From the NCBI GenBank assembly GCA_963697285.1, contig CAVONI010000001.1:463075-527074 (forward strand): a DNA stretch of 64,000 nt, written 5' to 3'. The translations under genes and the position numbers were made by a program. The notes under the pieces were generated by a model. That model was not told the origin of the DNA, searched no databases, and saw nothing but the letters and a program-made list of their open reading frames with translations. Positions 8,901 through 18,189 of this stretch are shown piece after piece. The stretch's first letter is position 1; every line of letters begins with the position of its first letter. Source of the DNA: JAEUQQ01 sp963697285 (GTDB lineage Bacteria > Acidobacteriota > Vicinamibacteria > Vicinamibacterales > JAFNAJ01).

Positions 8901-11635
8901 ACTGCAACCCGCCCGACCCGAAGGTGGCGATCATCAAGTACACCAACGGCGCCGACGCCAACGATCCGGACGCTGCGGGCGTGCCGAACATCGCGGTGGG
9001 CGGTATCGTGACGTGGACCTACAAGGTGACCAACACCGGCAACGTGGCGGTGGCCAAGGCCGACGTGGCGGTGACGGACAACACGACCGGGGTGACGCCG
9101 GCGTATGACTCGGAGGCCAGCGGGAACGGCGACCTGGTGTTCAACCCGGGCGAGGTGTGGCTCTACAAGGCGGTCGGGACGGCGCTGAACCTGCTGCTGC
9201 CCCCGCCGGCGGGTGTGACGGTGAAGAGCAACGTCTGCCGCCAGGGGAACGTGAACGTGCCCGGGCGGACGGCGTACACGAACATCGGGACGGTGACGAT
9301 CCCCGGCGCATCGGCGACCGACCCGTCGAGCTACTGCAACCCGCCGCTCACGAGCCTCGGCGACTTCGTGTGGCACGACCTCAACGCCAACGGACAGCAG
9401 GATCCAGGTGAGCCCGGTCTTGCGGGCTCGACCGCGACGCTGTGGCAGTGCGGACCGAACGGACAGGTGGGCGGCGGCGACGACGTCAACACCGGGATGT
9501 CGCAGGTGACTCTGGCGACGGCACCTGGCGTGGGCAACTACCTGTTCACCAACCTGAACGCAGGCTGCTACTTCGTGACGTTCACGACGCCTGCAGGCGG
9601 ATTCGTACCGACGGCGGCCAACACGGGTAACGACGTCACCGACAGCGATGCGGTGGCCGGCGTGACCGGACCGTACGTGCTGGCGGCGGGCGTGCCGAAC
9701 ATCACGGTTGACGCCGGCTTCTACAAGCCGACGAGCCTCGGCGACTTCGTGTGGAACGACATGAACATCAACGGCCAGCAGGATGGCAACGAGCCCGGCC
9801 TGGCCGGATCGACGGCGAGGCTGTATGGGTGCGGTCCCGACGGACAGGTGGGCACGGCGGATGACGTGAACACCGGGCGCTCGCAGACCACGGCGGCCTC
9901 GCTGCCGGGGGTGGGCAACTACCTGTTCGCCAACCTGATGCCTGGTTGCTACTTCGTGACGTTCACGACGCCGCTCGGCTTCACGCCGACGGCCGCGAAC
10001 AGCGGCAACGACGTGACCGACAGCGATGCGGTCCTGGGTCGCACCGGGCCGTACGTGCTGGTGTCGGCCATGCCAAACCTGACGGTCGATGCGGGCTTCT
10101 ACGTAACGCCCAGCTGCAGCGTGTCGCTGATGAAGGAGTGCGCGATCGTGCCGCCGCCGGTGGTCCAGAACTACACCTGCACCAAGCCGATCGACTCGCT
10201 GAGCATGCGCTGGACCGGTGCCAGCGGTGTCACCGTCAAGGCGTACAAGGGCGCAGTGGGCACCACGACGCTGCTGGGCACGAAGACGAACGTCCAGAAC
10301 GGTGAGATCGTCACCTTCACGGGCTTCGGCGGCACGCCCAACGACGTCCAGTGGGGCATCTACGAGGCCAACGGGACGACGCTGATCGGGAAGTCCGACT
10401 TCCACATCTCGTGCTCGGACCCCGACATGACCGGGGCCGACGACTGCGGCAAGCCTCAGGGCGACGGCAAGGCGCTCTCTGGTTCCTGGATTCAGACGTG
10501 GGCCTTCGAGGGCATGTCGGGTGGCGGCAAGACGCTGACCTGCACGCAGGACACGCAGCTGGATTGGAAGCCGTCCTGCGAGATCACGCCGCAGGCCAAC
10601 CCGAGCTGTGCGACCGAGGGCAAGCCGACCAGCCTGACGTTCCGCCTCGAGGACAACGACAACACGATCACGAACCTGCAGGGCGGGAAGGCCACCAGCA
10701 CGGGCACCTTCAACACCGCCCTGCCGGTCACGGTCACGGCCAAGAGCGGGACGACAACGCTCAAGGTCACGCCGTCAACGGTCAGCCTCAACGGTCAGTT
10801 CGTGGTGTCGGGGTCGTTCGGCGCCGACACGACGATCACGCTGAGCAACTCCGGCGGCACCAAGACGATCAAGCTGCACACGTCCTGCTCGCAGGTGCTC
10901 GCCGTCGGTAACGAGTTCGGCGCCATCGAACTCGTGGCCTTCAACGGCAAGACGGGCGGAACGGACGTGAAATACCGATACGTCGTGCAGAACAACTCGA
11001 GCGGAGTGCTGACCTACGACCTGATCGACAAGGTCGGCAATACCGTGGTGAAGCAGTACCTGAACCAGAGCCTGGGAGGGAACCAGAGCGCGCTGTTCGA
11101 TGACTTCATCGCGAAGCTCACTGGCACGACGACCAACACGGCGACCGTCACCGGCACGATACCGAACCTGGCACAGTGCTCGGCGACTGCCTCGGTAACG
11201 GTGACCCAGGTGGCGCCGCCGCTGCCGATCGGCACGTGCTCGGATCTCAAACCGATTGATGGGCTGAAGCTCACGGCTACGGTCGGGGTGCTCAACGTCG
11301 ATTGGTTCGACACGACAGTCGCCGACATCAACAACCCCAACCTGGCCGATAAGCTCGGGAGCAGCGGACCCATCGCAGCCAATGAGGTCTTCACGTTCAG
11401 TGGCTACGCCGCCGCAGGGGCACCCAACGATGTCGACTTCGTCGTCACGCTCAGCAATGGAACCAAGGTGCGGTCACGGTTCCACCGCTCGTGCTCGGAC
11501 GCAAACATGAACGACATCACCGACTGCGGCAAGTTGCAGGGTGACGGCAAGGACAACACCTTCCCGACGGGCAACATCTGGCGCCTTGCCGACCTCCTGG
11601 GCAACGGGAAGCGGCTCGGCTGCCCAGTGCCATAG
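5978..11635 (+). CDS. Giant secreted SdrD-like B-domain/DUF11-type repeat protein
   Basis: 1885 residues. The ATG at 5978 has GGAG nine bases upstream and opens directly into a signal peptide (MVKKAFAALLGCLGLMAF). Five SdrD B-like domains begin near residues 197, 314, 716, 1125 and 1252, each with the calcium-site-like block LGDFVWxDxNxNGxQD. Four DUF11-like modules (KYTNGxDANDP) begin near 432, 577, 838 and 983. The tail (about 1370-1885) holds two copies of a CSDxxM-DCGKxQGDGK block. There is no LPXTG, PEP-CTERM or recognisable sorting tail; the protein ends GCPVP. Probably a large extracellular or surface-layer adhesin-like protein. A strong terminator follows. How it is anchored is unknown. 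Confidence 0.85.
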   Translation: MVKKAFAALLGCLGLMAFAPADAAAQLQLKLQSGATTVVVTDGSPADTNPAVNEVSYGGPIAGSTVVVTTALSNLGGLPSISFSGISVAGSAPNVLTLSATDVNFPGLAGAATTLTSAIGGTTNGQSVFQGFLDPGNVPFGTSCTVGPRGPFFGAFDDTTTTPCVLTGNYSVTAVMTVALDGGGSQSFGGQVYTSCASSLGDFVWHDQNGNGIQDGLEPGIDGVTVELRDTNNGNALIATDVTGPNGAYLFGGLCGGTYTVGVKASTVPAGFFPTITGQGTPATDSNADPFTVVLPNNTSDVTIDFGYVSNCAAELGDYVWLDLNQNGVQDLPNEPGVDNVTVLLLDGSGNPLNPPRQAITGNGGLYKFTGLCPGRYIVKFVPPPGYTFTTPDQGLDPQKDSDANQVTGQTPVITLISNDKDYSWDAGLIGQPAVTIKKYTNGADADDPDGADVPVVVPGGGVTWTYVVTNTGSIAVPKAQVVVTDSTTGVAPVFDNAGTDGTPATFDPGDIWYYKATGTALDLALPPPTGTTLQGGACTHNGTESPRTAYVNVGTVIIPGDSDTDPSSYCNPAPRIQIIKYTNGEDANDPTAFGVPVIAPGETVTWTYHVKNIGLVSIPQADITVTDNIVGGVGTIINKGDGDATLAPGETWVYEKTGPALNLATAVGNNIVPNACQQGQVGGPGRNAYTNLGIVTIPGDSDDDPSSYCNPVPASLGDFVWDDKNANGTQDALEPGIPNVPVTLLDCVGNPGKDFNGNAVPPTATDGTGFYQFTNLLPGACYKVQFGTPAGYAPTLPNVGNDATDSDAVGGVTGNYTLASGEYNDTVDAGFYKLVPNVAIVKYTNGADANDPDAAGVPNIPVGGVVTWTYKVTNTGNVAVAKAAVVVTDSTTGVTPVYASEITGNGDATFDPNEEWLYQAVGTALNLLLPPPAGVTVKSNVCRQGNVNVPGRTAYTNVGTVTIPDASATDPSSYCNPPDPKVAIIKYTNGADANDPDAAGVPNIAVGGIVTWTYKVTNTGNVAVAKADVAVTDNTTGVTPAYDSEASGNGDLVFNPGEVWLYKAVGTALNLLLPPPAGVTVKSNVCRQGNVNVPGRTAYTNIGTVTIPGASATDPSSYCNPPLTSLGDFVWHDLNANGQQDPGEPGLAGSTATLWQCGPNGQVGGGDDVNTGMSQVTLATAPGVGNYLFTNLNAGCYFVTFTTPAGGFVPTAANTGNDVTDSDAVAGVTGPYVLAAGVPNITVDAGFYKPTSLGDFVWNDMNINGQQDGNEPGLAGSTARLYGCGPDGQVGTADDVNTGRSQTTAASLPGVGNYLFANLMPGCYFVTFTTPLGFTPTAANSGNDVTDSDAVLGRTGPYVLVSAMPNLTVDAGFYVTPSCSVSLMKECAIVPPPVVQNYTCTKPIDSLSMRWTGASGVTVKAYKGAVGTTTLLGTKTNVQNGEIVTFTGFGGTPNDVQWGIYEANGTTLIGKSDFHISCSDPDMTGADDCGKPQGDGKALSGSWIQTWAFEGMSGGGKTLTCTQDTQLDWKPSCEITPQANPSCATEGKPTSLTFRLEDNDNTITNLQGGKATSTGTFNTALPVTVTAKSGTTTLKVTPSTVSLNGQFVVSGSFGADTTITLSNSGGTKTIKLHTSCSQVLAVGNEFGAIELVAFNGKTGGTDVKYRYVVQNNSSGVLTYDLIDKVGNTVVKQYLNQSLGGNQSALFDDFIAKLTGTTTNTATVTGTIPNLAQCSATASVTVTQVAPPLPIGTCSDLKPIDGLKLTATVGVLNVDWFDTTVADINNPNLADKLGSSGPIAANEVFTFSGYAAAGAPNDVDFVVTLSNGTKVRSRFHRSCSDANMNDITDCGKLQGDGKDNTFPTGNIWRLADLLGNGKRLGCPVP
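8492..9345 (+). repeat. Near-identical tandem DNA repeat (432-base period) inside the SdrD-like gene
   Basis: 8492-8913 and 8924-9345 are near-identical and encode two successive 144-residue DUF11-type modules (VPNIPVGGVVTWTYKVTN versus VPNIAVGGIVTWTYKVTN). The high DNA identity means recent duplication or gene conversion, and copy number may vary between strains or be collapsed in assembly. Confidence 0.85.
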
Positions 11636-11665
11636 ACCGGCTGGGTAGGGATCTGTGATGACAGG

Positions 11666-11703
11666 ACGGGCGGCCCTCTCCACAGGGGGCCGCCCGTTGT
11701 CTT
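11666..11703 (+). terminator. Rho-independent terminator of the SdrD-like gene
   Basis: A perfect 11-base stem, ACGGGCGGCCC (11666-11676) paired with GGGCCGCCCGT (11687-11697), with a 10-base loop, followed by TGTCTTT. It starts 30 bases after the stop codon. Confidence 0.85.
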
Positions 11704-11785
11704 TGTGGCGCGACCGCTGTGGGCGACCGTCCTCGAAAGCCCAATCGCGTCGACTTCTCACGTTGTGCTGAGTCACGCTCCATCC

Positions 11786-12499
11786 ATGCTGGCGCCCTCA
11801 ATTCCTCCTGATGTCGACCAGGTGCTGGCCTGGCTGAAGCGCCGCGGCACCCAGCGCAATCGCGACGGGATGGCCCGCTACGGCATCCGTTCGGCCAGGG
11901 TCTTCGGCGTGTCGATGGCGACGATGCGTCCGCTGGTGAAGCGCCTGGGCCGCGACCACGATCTCGCCCTCGCGTTGTGGGAGGCAGGGTGGCTCGAGGC
12001 CCGCGTGCTCGCCTCGTTCGTCGATGAACCTGCCCGCGTCACGCGCGCGCAGATGAACCGCTGGTGTCGCGACTTCGACAACTGGGCCGTGTGCGACTCG
12101 GTCTGCATCCACCTGTTCGACCGCACGCCGCACGCGTTCGCCAAGGTCGCACAGTGGAGCAGGCGCCGCGACGAGTTCGTGAAGCGTGCGGCGTTCGCCC
12201 TCCTGGCAGGCCTGGCCGTGCACGACAGGCAGGCGTCCGACGCGATGTTCGAGGCGTGCCTGCCACTGGTCGAACGTGCTGCGACAGACGACAGGAACTT
12301 CGTGAAGAAGGCCGTGAACTGGGCGCTGCGCCAGGTGGGGAAGCGCAACCTCGCCCTGAACGCGTCAGCGGTCGTCGTCGCGCAGCGCCTCGCCGCCTCA
12401 TCGTCGGCTCCGGCCCGCTGGGTGGGCAGGGATGCGCTGAGGGAACTCACGAGTGAGGCCGTCGCCTCACGGCTCGTGGCGCGAGGGGTCAGATCTTGA
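11786..12499 (+). CDS. AlkD-type DNA alkylation repair protein
   Basis: 237 residues from the ATG at 11786. A HEAT-like repeat protein of the DNA alkylation repair (AlkD, PF08713) family, which excises positively charged alkylated bases. Typical segments are GIRSARVFGVSMATMRPLVK near the N-terminus, LWEAGWLEARVLASFVDEP, CRDFDNWAVCDSVC and FVKKAVNWALRQVGKRN. Length suits the family. The last codons and the TGA stop come from repeat element C (12485-12529): the residues GVRS and the stop are read out of the element, so insertion there probably replaced the native C-terminus. Family confidence is good. Confidence 0.85.
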   Translation: MLAPSIPPDVDQVLAWLKRRGTQRNRDGMARYGIRSARVFGVSMATMRPLVKRLGRDHDLALALWEAGWLEARVLASFVDEPARVTRAQMNRWCRDFDNWAVCDSVCIHLFDRTPHAFAKVAQWSRRRDEFVKRAAFALLAGLAVHDRQASDAMFEACLPLVERAATDDRNFVKKAVNWALRQVGKRNLALNASAVVVAQRLAASSSAPARWVGRDALRELTSEAVASRLVARGVRS

Positions 12500-12529
12500 A
12501 AAATGCTGCAATGAAAGATGTGACCCCTT
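12485..12529. repeat. Interspersed inverted-repeat element, copy C, overlapping the alkD-like 3' end
   Basis: A 45-base relative of copies A and B (GGGGTCAGATCTTGAAAAAT to GATGTGACCCCTT). It supplies the stop codon of the alkylation-repair gene and ends five bases before the stop of the convergent gene at 12535. Copies A and C are both followed by CGGTCCTAC, where CTA is the reversed stop codon of the neighbouring minus-strand gene, so the true unit may be longer. Confidence 0.8.
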
Positions 12530-12534
12530 CGGTC

Positions 12535-15500
12535 CTACGGCAGTTTCGTTGCTAGTGCGTTCGTGCCGGCGGCCCAGAACTGGCCGGCGGCATCCCAGTA
12601 CATCGCGCGCTCGACGACGATCTGCGCGGGCGTCGGGCCGAGGCTCTCGATCACGGCGCCGAAGCGCTTGTTGAGCGCGGCGGGGAACTCCGCCCGCACG
12701 TCGACGTTGAAGCGACTGCGTGGCGCGACCTGGAACTCCTTCTGCACGGTGCCCTGGGTCTCGAACAGCAGCGTCACCAGCACGGTCCCCGGCGTCGTCG
12801 ACGTGTTGGCGAGCAGGATGTACGTCTCGACGTCGCGCGCGCCGCCGACCTCGCCTTCCGCCAGCGCCCACCGCGTGCCGGTGGAGGTCGCGCCCGGCGA
12901 GTTGTGCGCCTCGTACCACTGGCCGTACGCGCCAGGCCACCAGAGCGCGCGCTCGACGATCACCGGGCACGCCGTTGGTCGAACGGATGGTCGTCGATAC
13001 GGCGGTGTTGACCAGCCGCGCATCCTCGTAGTCGACCCAGATGTTGAAGCGGCTGTTCGCGCCGACGGTGTACGGCTTCACGAAGGATGTCCCATTCGGG
13101 AGCAGGTAGGCGGCTTCGATCGCCGCCGGCGTGGAGCTCGGATTCGCGATCAGCACGAACAGGTCGAAGTAGTTACCCGTCGCGCCTTCGGCGAGGAACC
13201 ACTCCAGGGCCGGCGCCGTCACGCCCGCGCTCTCGTGGCCGGCGCCGAAGAACTGGCCCGGCACCTCGGCATACAACGCGCGCTCGACGATGATGGGCTG
13301 GTTGTTGAGGACGGTGAAGACGGCCGACACGTCGGTGTTGGCGAGCGCGACGCCGAGCCCCGGGAACTCCTCGACGTCGACCCAGATGTTCGTGCGCGAG
13401 TTCGGCTCCAGCGTGTAGACCTTCTCGATCGGGCCGCCGCTCGGCCGCAGGTAGCGCACGCGCACCTGCGCCGCCAGCGGCATTCGGATTCTGCAGCAGG
13501 TAGAACAGGTTGAGGGTCCCCGTCGTCGCGCCCTCGGCCAGGTACCAGACCAGCGCAGGCGCGGCGACGGCGGTTTCGGCGTGCGCGCCGTAGGCATCGG
13601 TGCCGCCCCACGTCAGCGTGCGATCCACGATGAGCGGAAGGTCGGATTCGACAGCGGTCGCGAACTCCGCCGTGCCCATGCCCGACAAGGTCTCGACGTC
13701 CACGGTCGCGCGACGCATGGCCGGCACGGCGACCGTCTGCGTCTGGATGGTGCCATTGGCTTTCGCGTAGCGGAGCAGGGCGGTGGCAGGCAGCACGCCG
13801 GGATTGGCGAGCGCGATGCGTGTCCTGAACAGGGTCCCCGTCGCGCCCTCGGCCAGATAGCGCGTGTCGGTGCCGGTGGGATGGTGCTGTTGCGCGCGCG
13901 CCTGGACGGGCGTCAGGCCGTTCGCCTGCACCACGCCCGCATCAGCGGCCAGGTTGGGATCGAGGCCGTAGGTGAGCTCCCACCAGTCGGGGAGCGTGTC
14001 CTTGTCGGTGTCGGTCGTCGAGCCGGGGACCAGGGCCATCGCCTTGAGGGCGACCGGCAAGGTGACGACTTCGCCGTCCGCGTACCGAATGACCGCCACA
14101 TTGCTGCTGCCGGCGGCGAGCGCGGGCGCCGTGAACCGCAACGTGTTCACGTCGGGTGTCGAGACGCCCGTTGCGGCGACACCGCCGACGGTCACCGTGG
14201 GCTGGTCGGTGAGGGCTTCGCGCAGGGGGGCCGTGGGGTTCATGAAGAAGTGTTCCCAGTCCTCGATGGTCTCGAGGCGCCGTTCGCCGACCTTGGGCCC
14301 AGGAACATCGACGACCGTGTTCACGGGACCTGCAGCGGCTGGAGGGAGCGCGATGATCGACATCGGCCACCCCGCCGCCGCGCGGCGACCGATGGCGCGG
14401 GCATAGACGTTCAGGTGGCCACTCAGGGCTGCGGGCTCTGTGAGGTTCAAGGTGTTGGCGCTTGACGACCACACGACGAATTCCGGGCCGGTCGCCGAGG
14501 GGGCCAGCGACGCCTGCGCGTAGGTCTCGCCGTTGGCGTTATCTCCTGACGGCGTGCGCGAGGCTTGCGTGACAAGGGGCATTCCACTCCACAAGAATCC
14601 CAGCGGCGTCAAGGTGCTGAGGTAGACCTGATTGTCCGCTTCGTACGCGACGACCGACCCATCGTGATTGATGCTCGCGCGAATGCCAGGTGCCGCCGAG
14701 CCGCCGCCAGTCCTGCTCGCCATCATCGTCCGCTGGGGATCGTTCGTGGCGAGGTCAGTCCGGTAGACCCGGTAGACGCCCCCCGTGGTGGGCTCCAACA
14801 GGTTGGCGAGATTCGTGGCTTGTGACTCGTAGGCCACGAAACGCCCGTCGCCGCTGATGGCCGGCCGCAGGCTGGTGCCGTTGGGTTGCAGTCCCGTCCT
14901 GGGGTCCGAGACGTCCGCCATCACCCGCTGCAGCGATCGCGTCTCGAGGTTCTTCACGAAGATGTCGACGAAGCCGTTCGTGTCGTTGGGGACGAGCGTG
15001 CGTGCGTACGACTCGAACACGACCAGCCTGCCGTCTGCACTGATGGACGGGTATTGGCTGGCGCAGGATTCGTAGGGGAAGCTCCTCGCCTCGACGCCGC
15101 CGCTCGTCGTGCTCACGCGCTCGATGGCGACGCCATCGACATCGGCCACGAACACCTCGCCGCACTCGTTCCGGTCACTGGGCACCATGTTGTTCGCCAG
15201 GGAATGGCACTCGAAGGCGACGAGGCCCACGTCTGACATCGACGGCCGGCCGCAGTGCCCGTTGGGCACCTTGCCGTCGTAGGCGCGGCTCACCCATTCC
15301 GTGAACCACGTCAACGTGGTCATGCCGCTGATGTTCCTGACGTAGACGTTCGACCAGCCGTTGGTGGGAGGTGCACCCAGGTTCGTGGCAGAGGAGTTGA
15401 ACGCCACGTAGTTCCCGTCGGGCGAGATCGACGGCCACTCAGAAGGACCGTTGGCCGGTGCGCCGTTGGGGGCCATGCTGATGAGACGAATCACCGGCGG

Positions 15501-15740
15501 GTCGGCGCGACCGTCCCAGAGGAAGACATCCTCCTTTCCGTTGAAGTCGCCGGCGACCAGGTTCGAGGCTTTGGAGACGAACACGATGCGACGGCCGTCG
15601 GCGCTGACTCTCGGCTGGTAGGAATCGTGATTGGCCGCCTTCCTCCCCGTCGCGAGCGACACGATGTGAGTCTGCGCGCGGAGGCCTGACGGGAACCCCA
15701 TCGCCACCAACAGGCCCAGGACGACCAATCGCCGAGACAT
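12535..15740 (-). CDS. Secreted PD40 propeller protein with calcium-type repeat and four C-terminal YLAEGATG modules (two frameshifts)
   Basis: About 1068 residues once two single-base shifts are repaired, near 13482 (extra C) and 12965 (extra C in CCC). The ATG at 15740 opens into a signal peptide (MSRRLVVLGLLVAMGF). Residues 30-420 are PD40/WD40-like propeller blades (SADGRRIVFVSKASNLV, SPDGNYVAFNSSATNL). A thrombospondin type-3-like calcium stretch, DTDKDTLPDWWE, is near residue 570. The tail contains at least four modules with YLAEGATG/FLAEGATG-type openings and xNIWVD/xVxVERAL-type cores. No catalytic motif. Probably extracellular. The protein sequence continues smoothly across both shifts, which argues for sequence error, not decay. 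Confidence 0.75.
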
Positions 15741-15883
15741 GAGGATCTCCCATGCGGCGACCGGGAGCGGTGTCGGCAGGCGGTGCGTCGCGACGTGCGC
15801 CACGAAGGAATGGAGGGTGCGAGGATGGAGGGCGCGGCGCTGCGATACTGTCGCGCTTGCCGCCACGCAGATCAAGGGGCTCG

Positions 15884-15908
15884 ACGTAACATCCCCGGCA
15901 TGTTACGT
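15884..15908. promoter_or_regulatory. Inverted repeat in divergent intergenic region
   Basis: ACGTAACAT, a 7-base spacer and ATGTTACGT form a perfect 9-base inverted repeat between two divergent genes (starts at 15740 and 16180). It could be an operator or a small hairpin. I see nothing else identifiable in 15741-16179. Confidence 0.4.
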
Positions 15909-16179
15909 AGGCGGTCTGCATGCAGCCCGCGCGTCAGGCCCGGCCCCGACCTTCCTCTGCCGTCGAGGAGGAATCCCGTGACTGCAGCGGTGCCGTTTCA
16001 GCACACGGCGTGGCCCTTCTGCGCGGGCTGTTCAATCGCCACGTGACCGTGGGGGGTAACTCGCGACCATGCGAATGCCGAGGTATAGAGTAGGGCGCGA
16101 CGACATCCCGTCGTCGCGTCCGTGCCGTCGGTGCCATCCGGTCGATGACCGTTGACCAGCTACCCGAGGATCCACGCAG

Positions 16180-16759
16180 ATGAAACTGGTGCTTGCCGCC
16201 TCCCTGTGTTGTGCCGCCGTGATCTCGTTGGTGCCTGAACCGGCATCCGCGCAGTCGGCCGTCGAGTACCGCGTGCTGGCCACGAACAAGACGTCGACCA
16301 TGCAGCGCGAACTCGACCTCGCGGCTGCCGCGGGGTTTCGCTTCGGTGCCGTGATGGGCGGCGAGACGGCGTTCGGCGGGGCCGAAGTCGTGGTGGTGAT
16401 GCACAAGGCGCAGGGCGCGGCCCAGGACCAGTACAAGTTGCTGGCCACCAGCAAGACGTCGACGATGCAGAAGGAAATGCAGCAGGCGGCTGACGCCGGC
16501 TTTCACTACGTGGGCCAGAGTGTCTTCAAGTCGATGTTCGCCGGGGCCGAGGTCGCGTGCATCCTCGAGCGCGAACGCCTCGTCCCCGTCAGCCGAGCGG
16601 TACGAGTACCGCCTGCTTGCGACGAGCAAGACCTCGACCCTGGAGAAGGAACTGCAGGCAGCCGGCAACCAGGGGTTCGAGATCATCGGCATGACGGTGG
16701 GCCAGACGGCCATGGGCGGCAGTGAACTCGTAGCGATCACACGACGAAAGAGCAAGTGA
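16180..16759 (+). CDS. Secreted protein made of three DUF4177-like repeats (one frameshift)
   Basis: About 193 residues: ATG at 16180, signal peptide ending near PEPASAQSA, then three similar units of about 50 residues. Their openings are EYRVLATNKTSTMQREL, QYKLLATSKTSTMQKEM and EYRLLATSKTSTLEKEL, each followed by a GF-x6-G and GGaE/GGsE ending. They resemble the small DUF4177 fold. A single extra C in the run near 16585 breaks the frame between repeats two and three; removing it joins VP-S-AERYEYR without loss. Function is unknown, probably periplasmic. The KTST motif kept in all three copies suggests a shared binding surface. Confidence 0.65.
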
Positions 16760-16846
16760 CGCCCATGCACCCCTTTCCGCGCGACGAGGAGGCCGAGCCG
16801 GTCTCGCGGTAAACTGAGCCGCTGCACGGCCCCTCTGGGAACTTCC

Positions 16847-18071
16847 ATGGACAAACGCACGGTACGGACGGCCAAGGCCGACTACTCGACCAGCACGGCC
16901 GCCGACACGGCTCTCGAGCAGGCGAACACGATCTTCAGCAGCGCCTGGGCGCACATCCGCGACCGGATCGAATCCGGCGCGGCACGCCTGCCCCGGGAGA
17001 TCATCTGGCTCGGCGGCGCACCGGGCGCAGGCAAGGGCACCAACACGCCCTTCATCCTGCGCGAGCGCGGCATCGTCGCGCCGCCCGATCGTGACGAGCG
17101 ACCTGCTCAACACGCCCGAGATGCGGAGGATGAAGGACAGCGGCAGCCTGGTCGGCGACGCCGACGTCGTCCGCCTCCTGTTCGAGCGCCTGCTCGAGCC
17201 GATCCACACCACCGGCGTCGTCGTCGACGGGTTTCCGCGCACGCGGGTGCAGGTCGAGTGCGTGAAGCTGCTGTACCAGCAGATGCTCGACCTGCGCGCG
17301 AAGCACCGCGAGTCGTCGCTCGCGCCGCTGTTCCCGAAGCCGATGTTCCAGATCGTCATCCTCTACGTCGAGGAGCGGGAGTCGGTCGAGCGCCAGCTCA
17401 AGCGCGGACGCGAGATCGTCGCGCACAACGAGCGGGTGCGCGAGACCGGCGTCGGGACGCTGCTCGAGGAGCGCGCGACCGACCTGAACGAGGAGGCGTG
17501 CCGGAAGCGCTACCGGGTGTTCATGGAGCAGACCTACAGCGTCCTCCAGAGCCTCAAGGAACTCTTCCACTTCCACGTCATCAACGCCCAGGGCGACATC
17601 GCGTCGGTCGAGCGCGCGATCATGCAGCGAGTTCAAGTACCAGAGTTCACTCGAACTCGACGACGAGACCTTCGACGCCATCCACCGGATCCCGCTCGCG
17701 ACCGAGATCGTCGTGGCGGCCCGCCAGCGCCTGGTCGAGCGGCTCGAGAGCTACCAGCGCGACTCGCGCGACCTCTTCCGGAGTGTCGTCCTGGCGATCG
17801 ATCGGGATTTCGTCCCGGCGCTCGTCCTGCACGCGATGACCGGCCTCGCGAAGCTCACCAGCGACGACGAGCTGTACGCCAATCCGCTGGCTGTCTCGAT
17901 GCTGGTCGACGTGCTCAACGAGCGCGGCTACCGCACCGTGCGCCACCGTCGAGATGCGCGAGGTGCCGTCGCACGTTCGACCCGGCGACATACGTCATCA
18001 CCTGCACGCGAAAGCCGCGGTACAAGTTCGAGATCCTGTTCGAGGGCTCGCGCATCCGACGCGGCAACTGA
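16847..18071 (+). CDS. Adenylate kinase-like nucleoside monophosphate kinase with C-terminal extension (four frameshifts)
   Basis: About 407 residues after repair of single-base gains near 17085, 17628, 17948 and 17977. The N-terminal half is an NMP kinase: P-loop WLGGAPGAGKGT near residue 57, NMP-binding TSDLLNTPEMRRMK, VVVDGFPRTRVQVE (the DGFPRT signature), and a lid-region arginine stretch VERQLKRGREI. Ordinary adenylate kinases have about 215 residues, so the C-terminal 190 residues are an extra domain ending FEILFEGSRIRRGN. The N-terminal 50 residues are also additional. A variant NMP kinase family, not the housekeeping adk. Each shift restores a smooth protein, so the gene is treated as intact. 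Confidence 0.7.
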
Positions 18072-18189
18072 CGGCTGGCCACTGGCCTCGCGGTGACGGT
18101 TGCCCAGGCAGCGCTGACGCCTGTCGCCGTCAGAACCGCGGGCAGCCTGTGCAGCAGGTATTCGCCTCCGTGCAATTACGGGAGCATAC

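Noticed and set aside
7613..10405. 930-codon open frame on the minus strand
   Set aside because: It lies opposite the repeat-rich SdrD-like gene and is Arg/His/Val-rich without any domain; open antisense frames are expected in high-GC repeats.
11705..11785. Longer start for the AlkD-type protein
   Set aside because: The upstream 27 codons begin inside the terminator region of the previous gene and have no similarity to the family.
15934..16875. 313-codon minus-strand frame
   Set aside because: Opposite the DUF4177-like gene, with no signal peptide or domain, and interrupted by low-quality composition; the plus-strand repeats explain the region.
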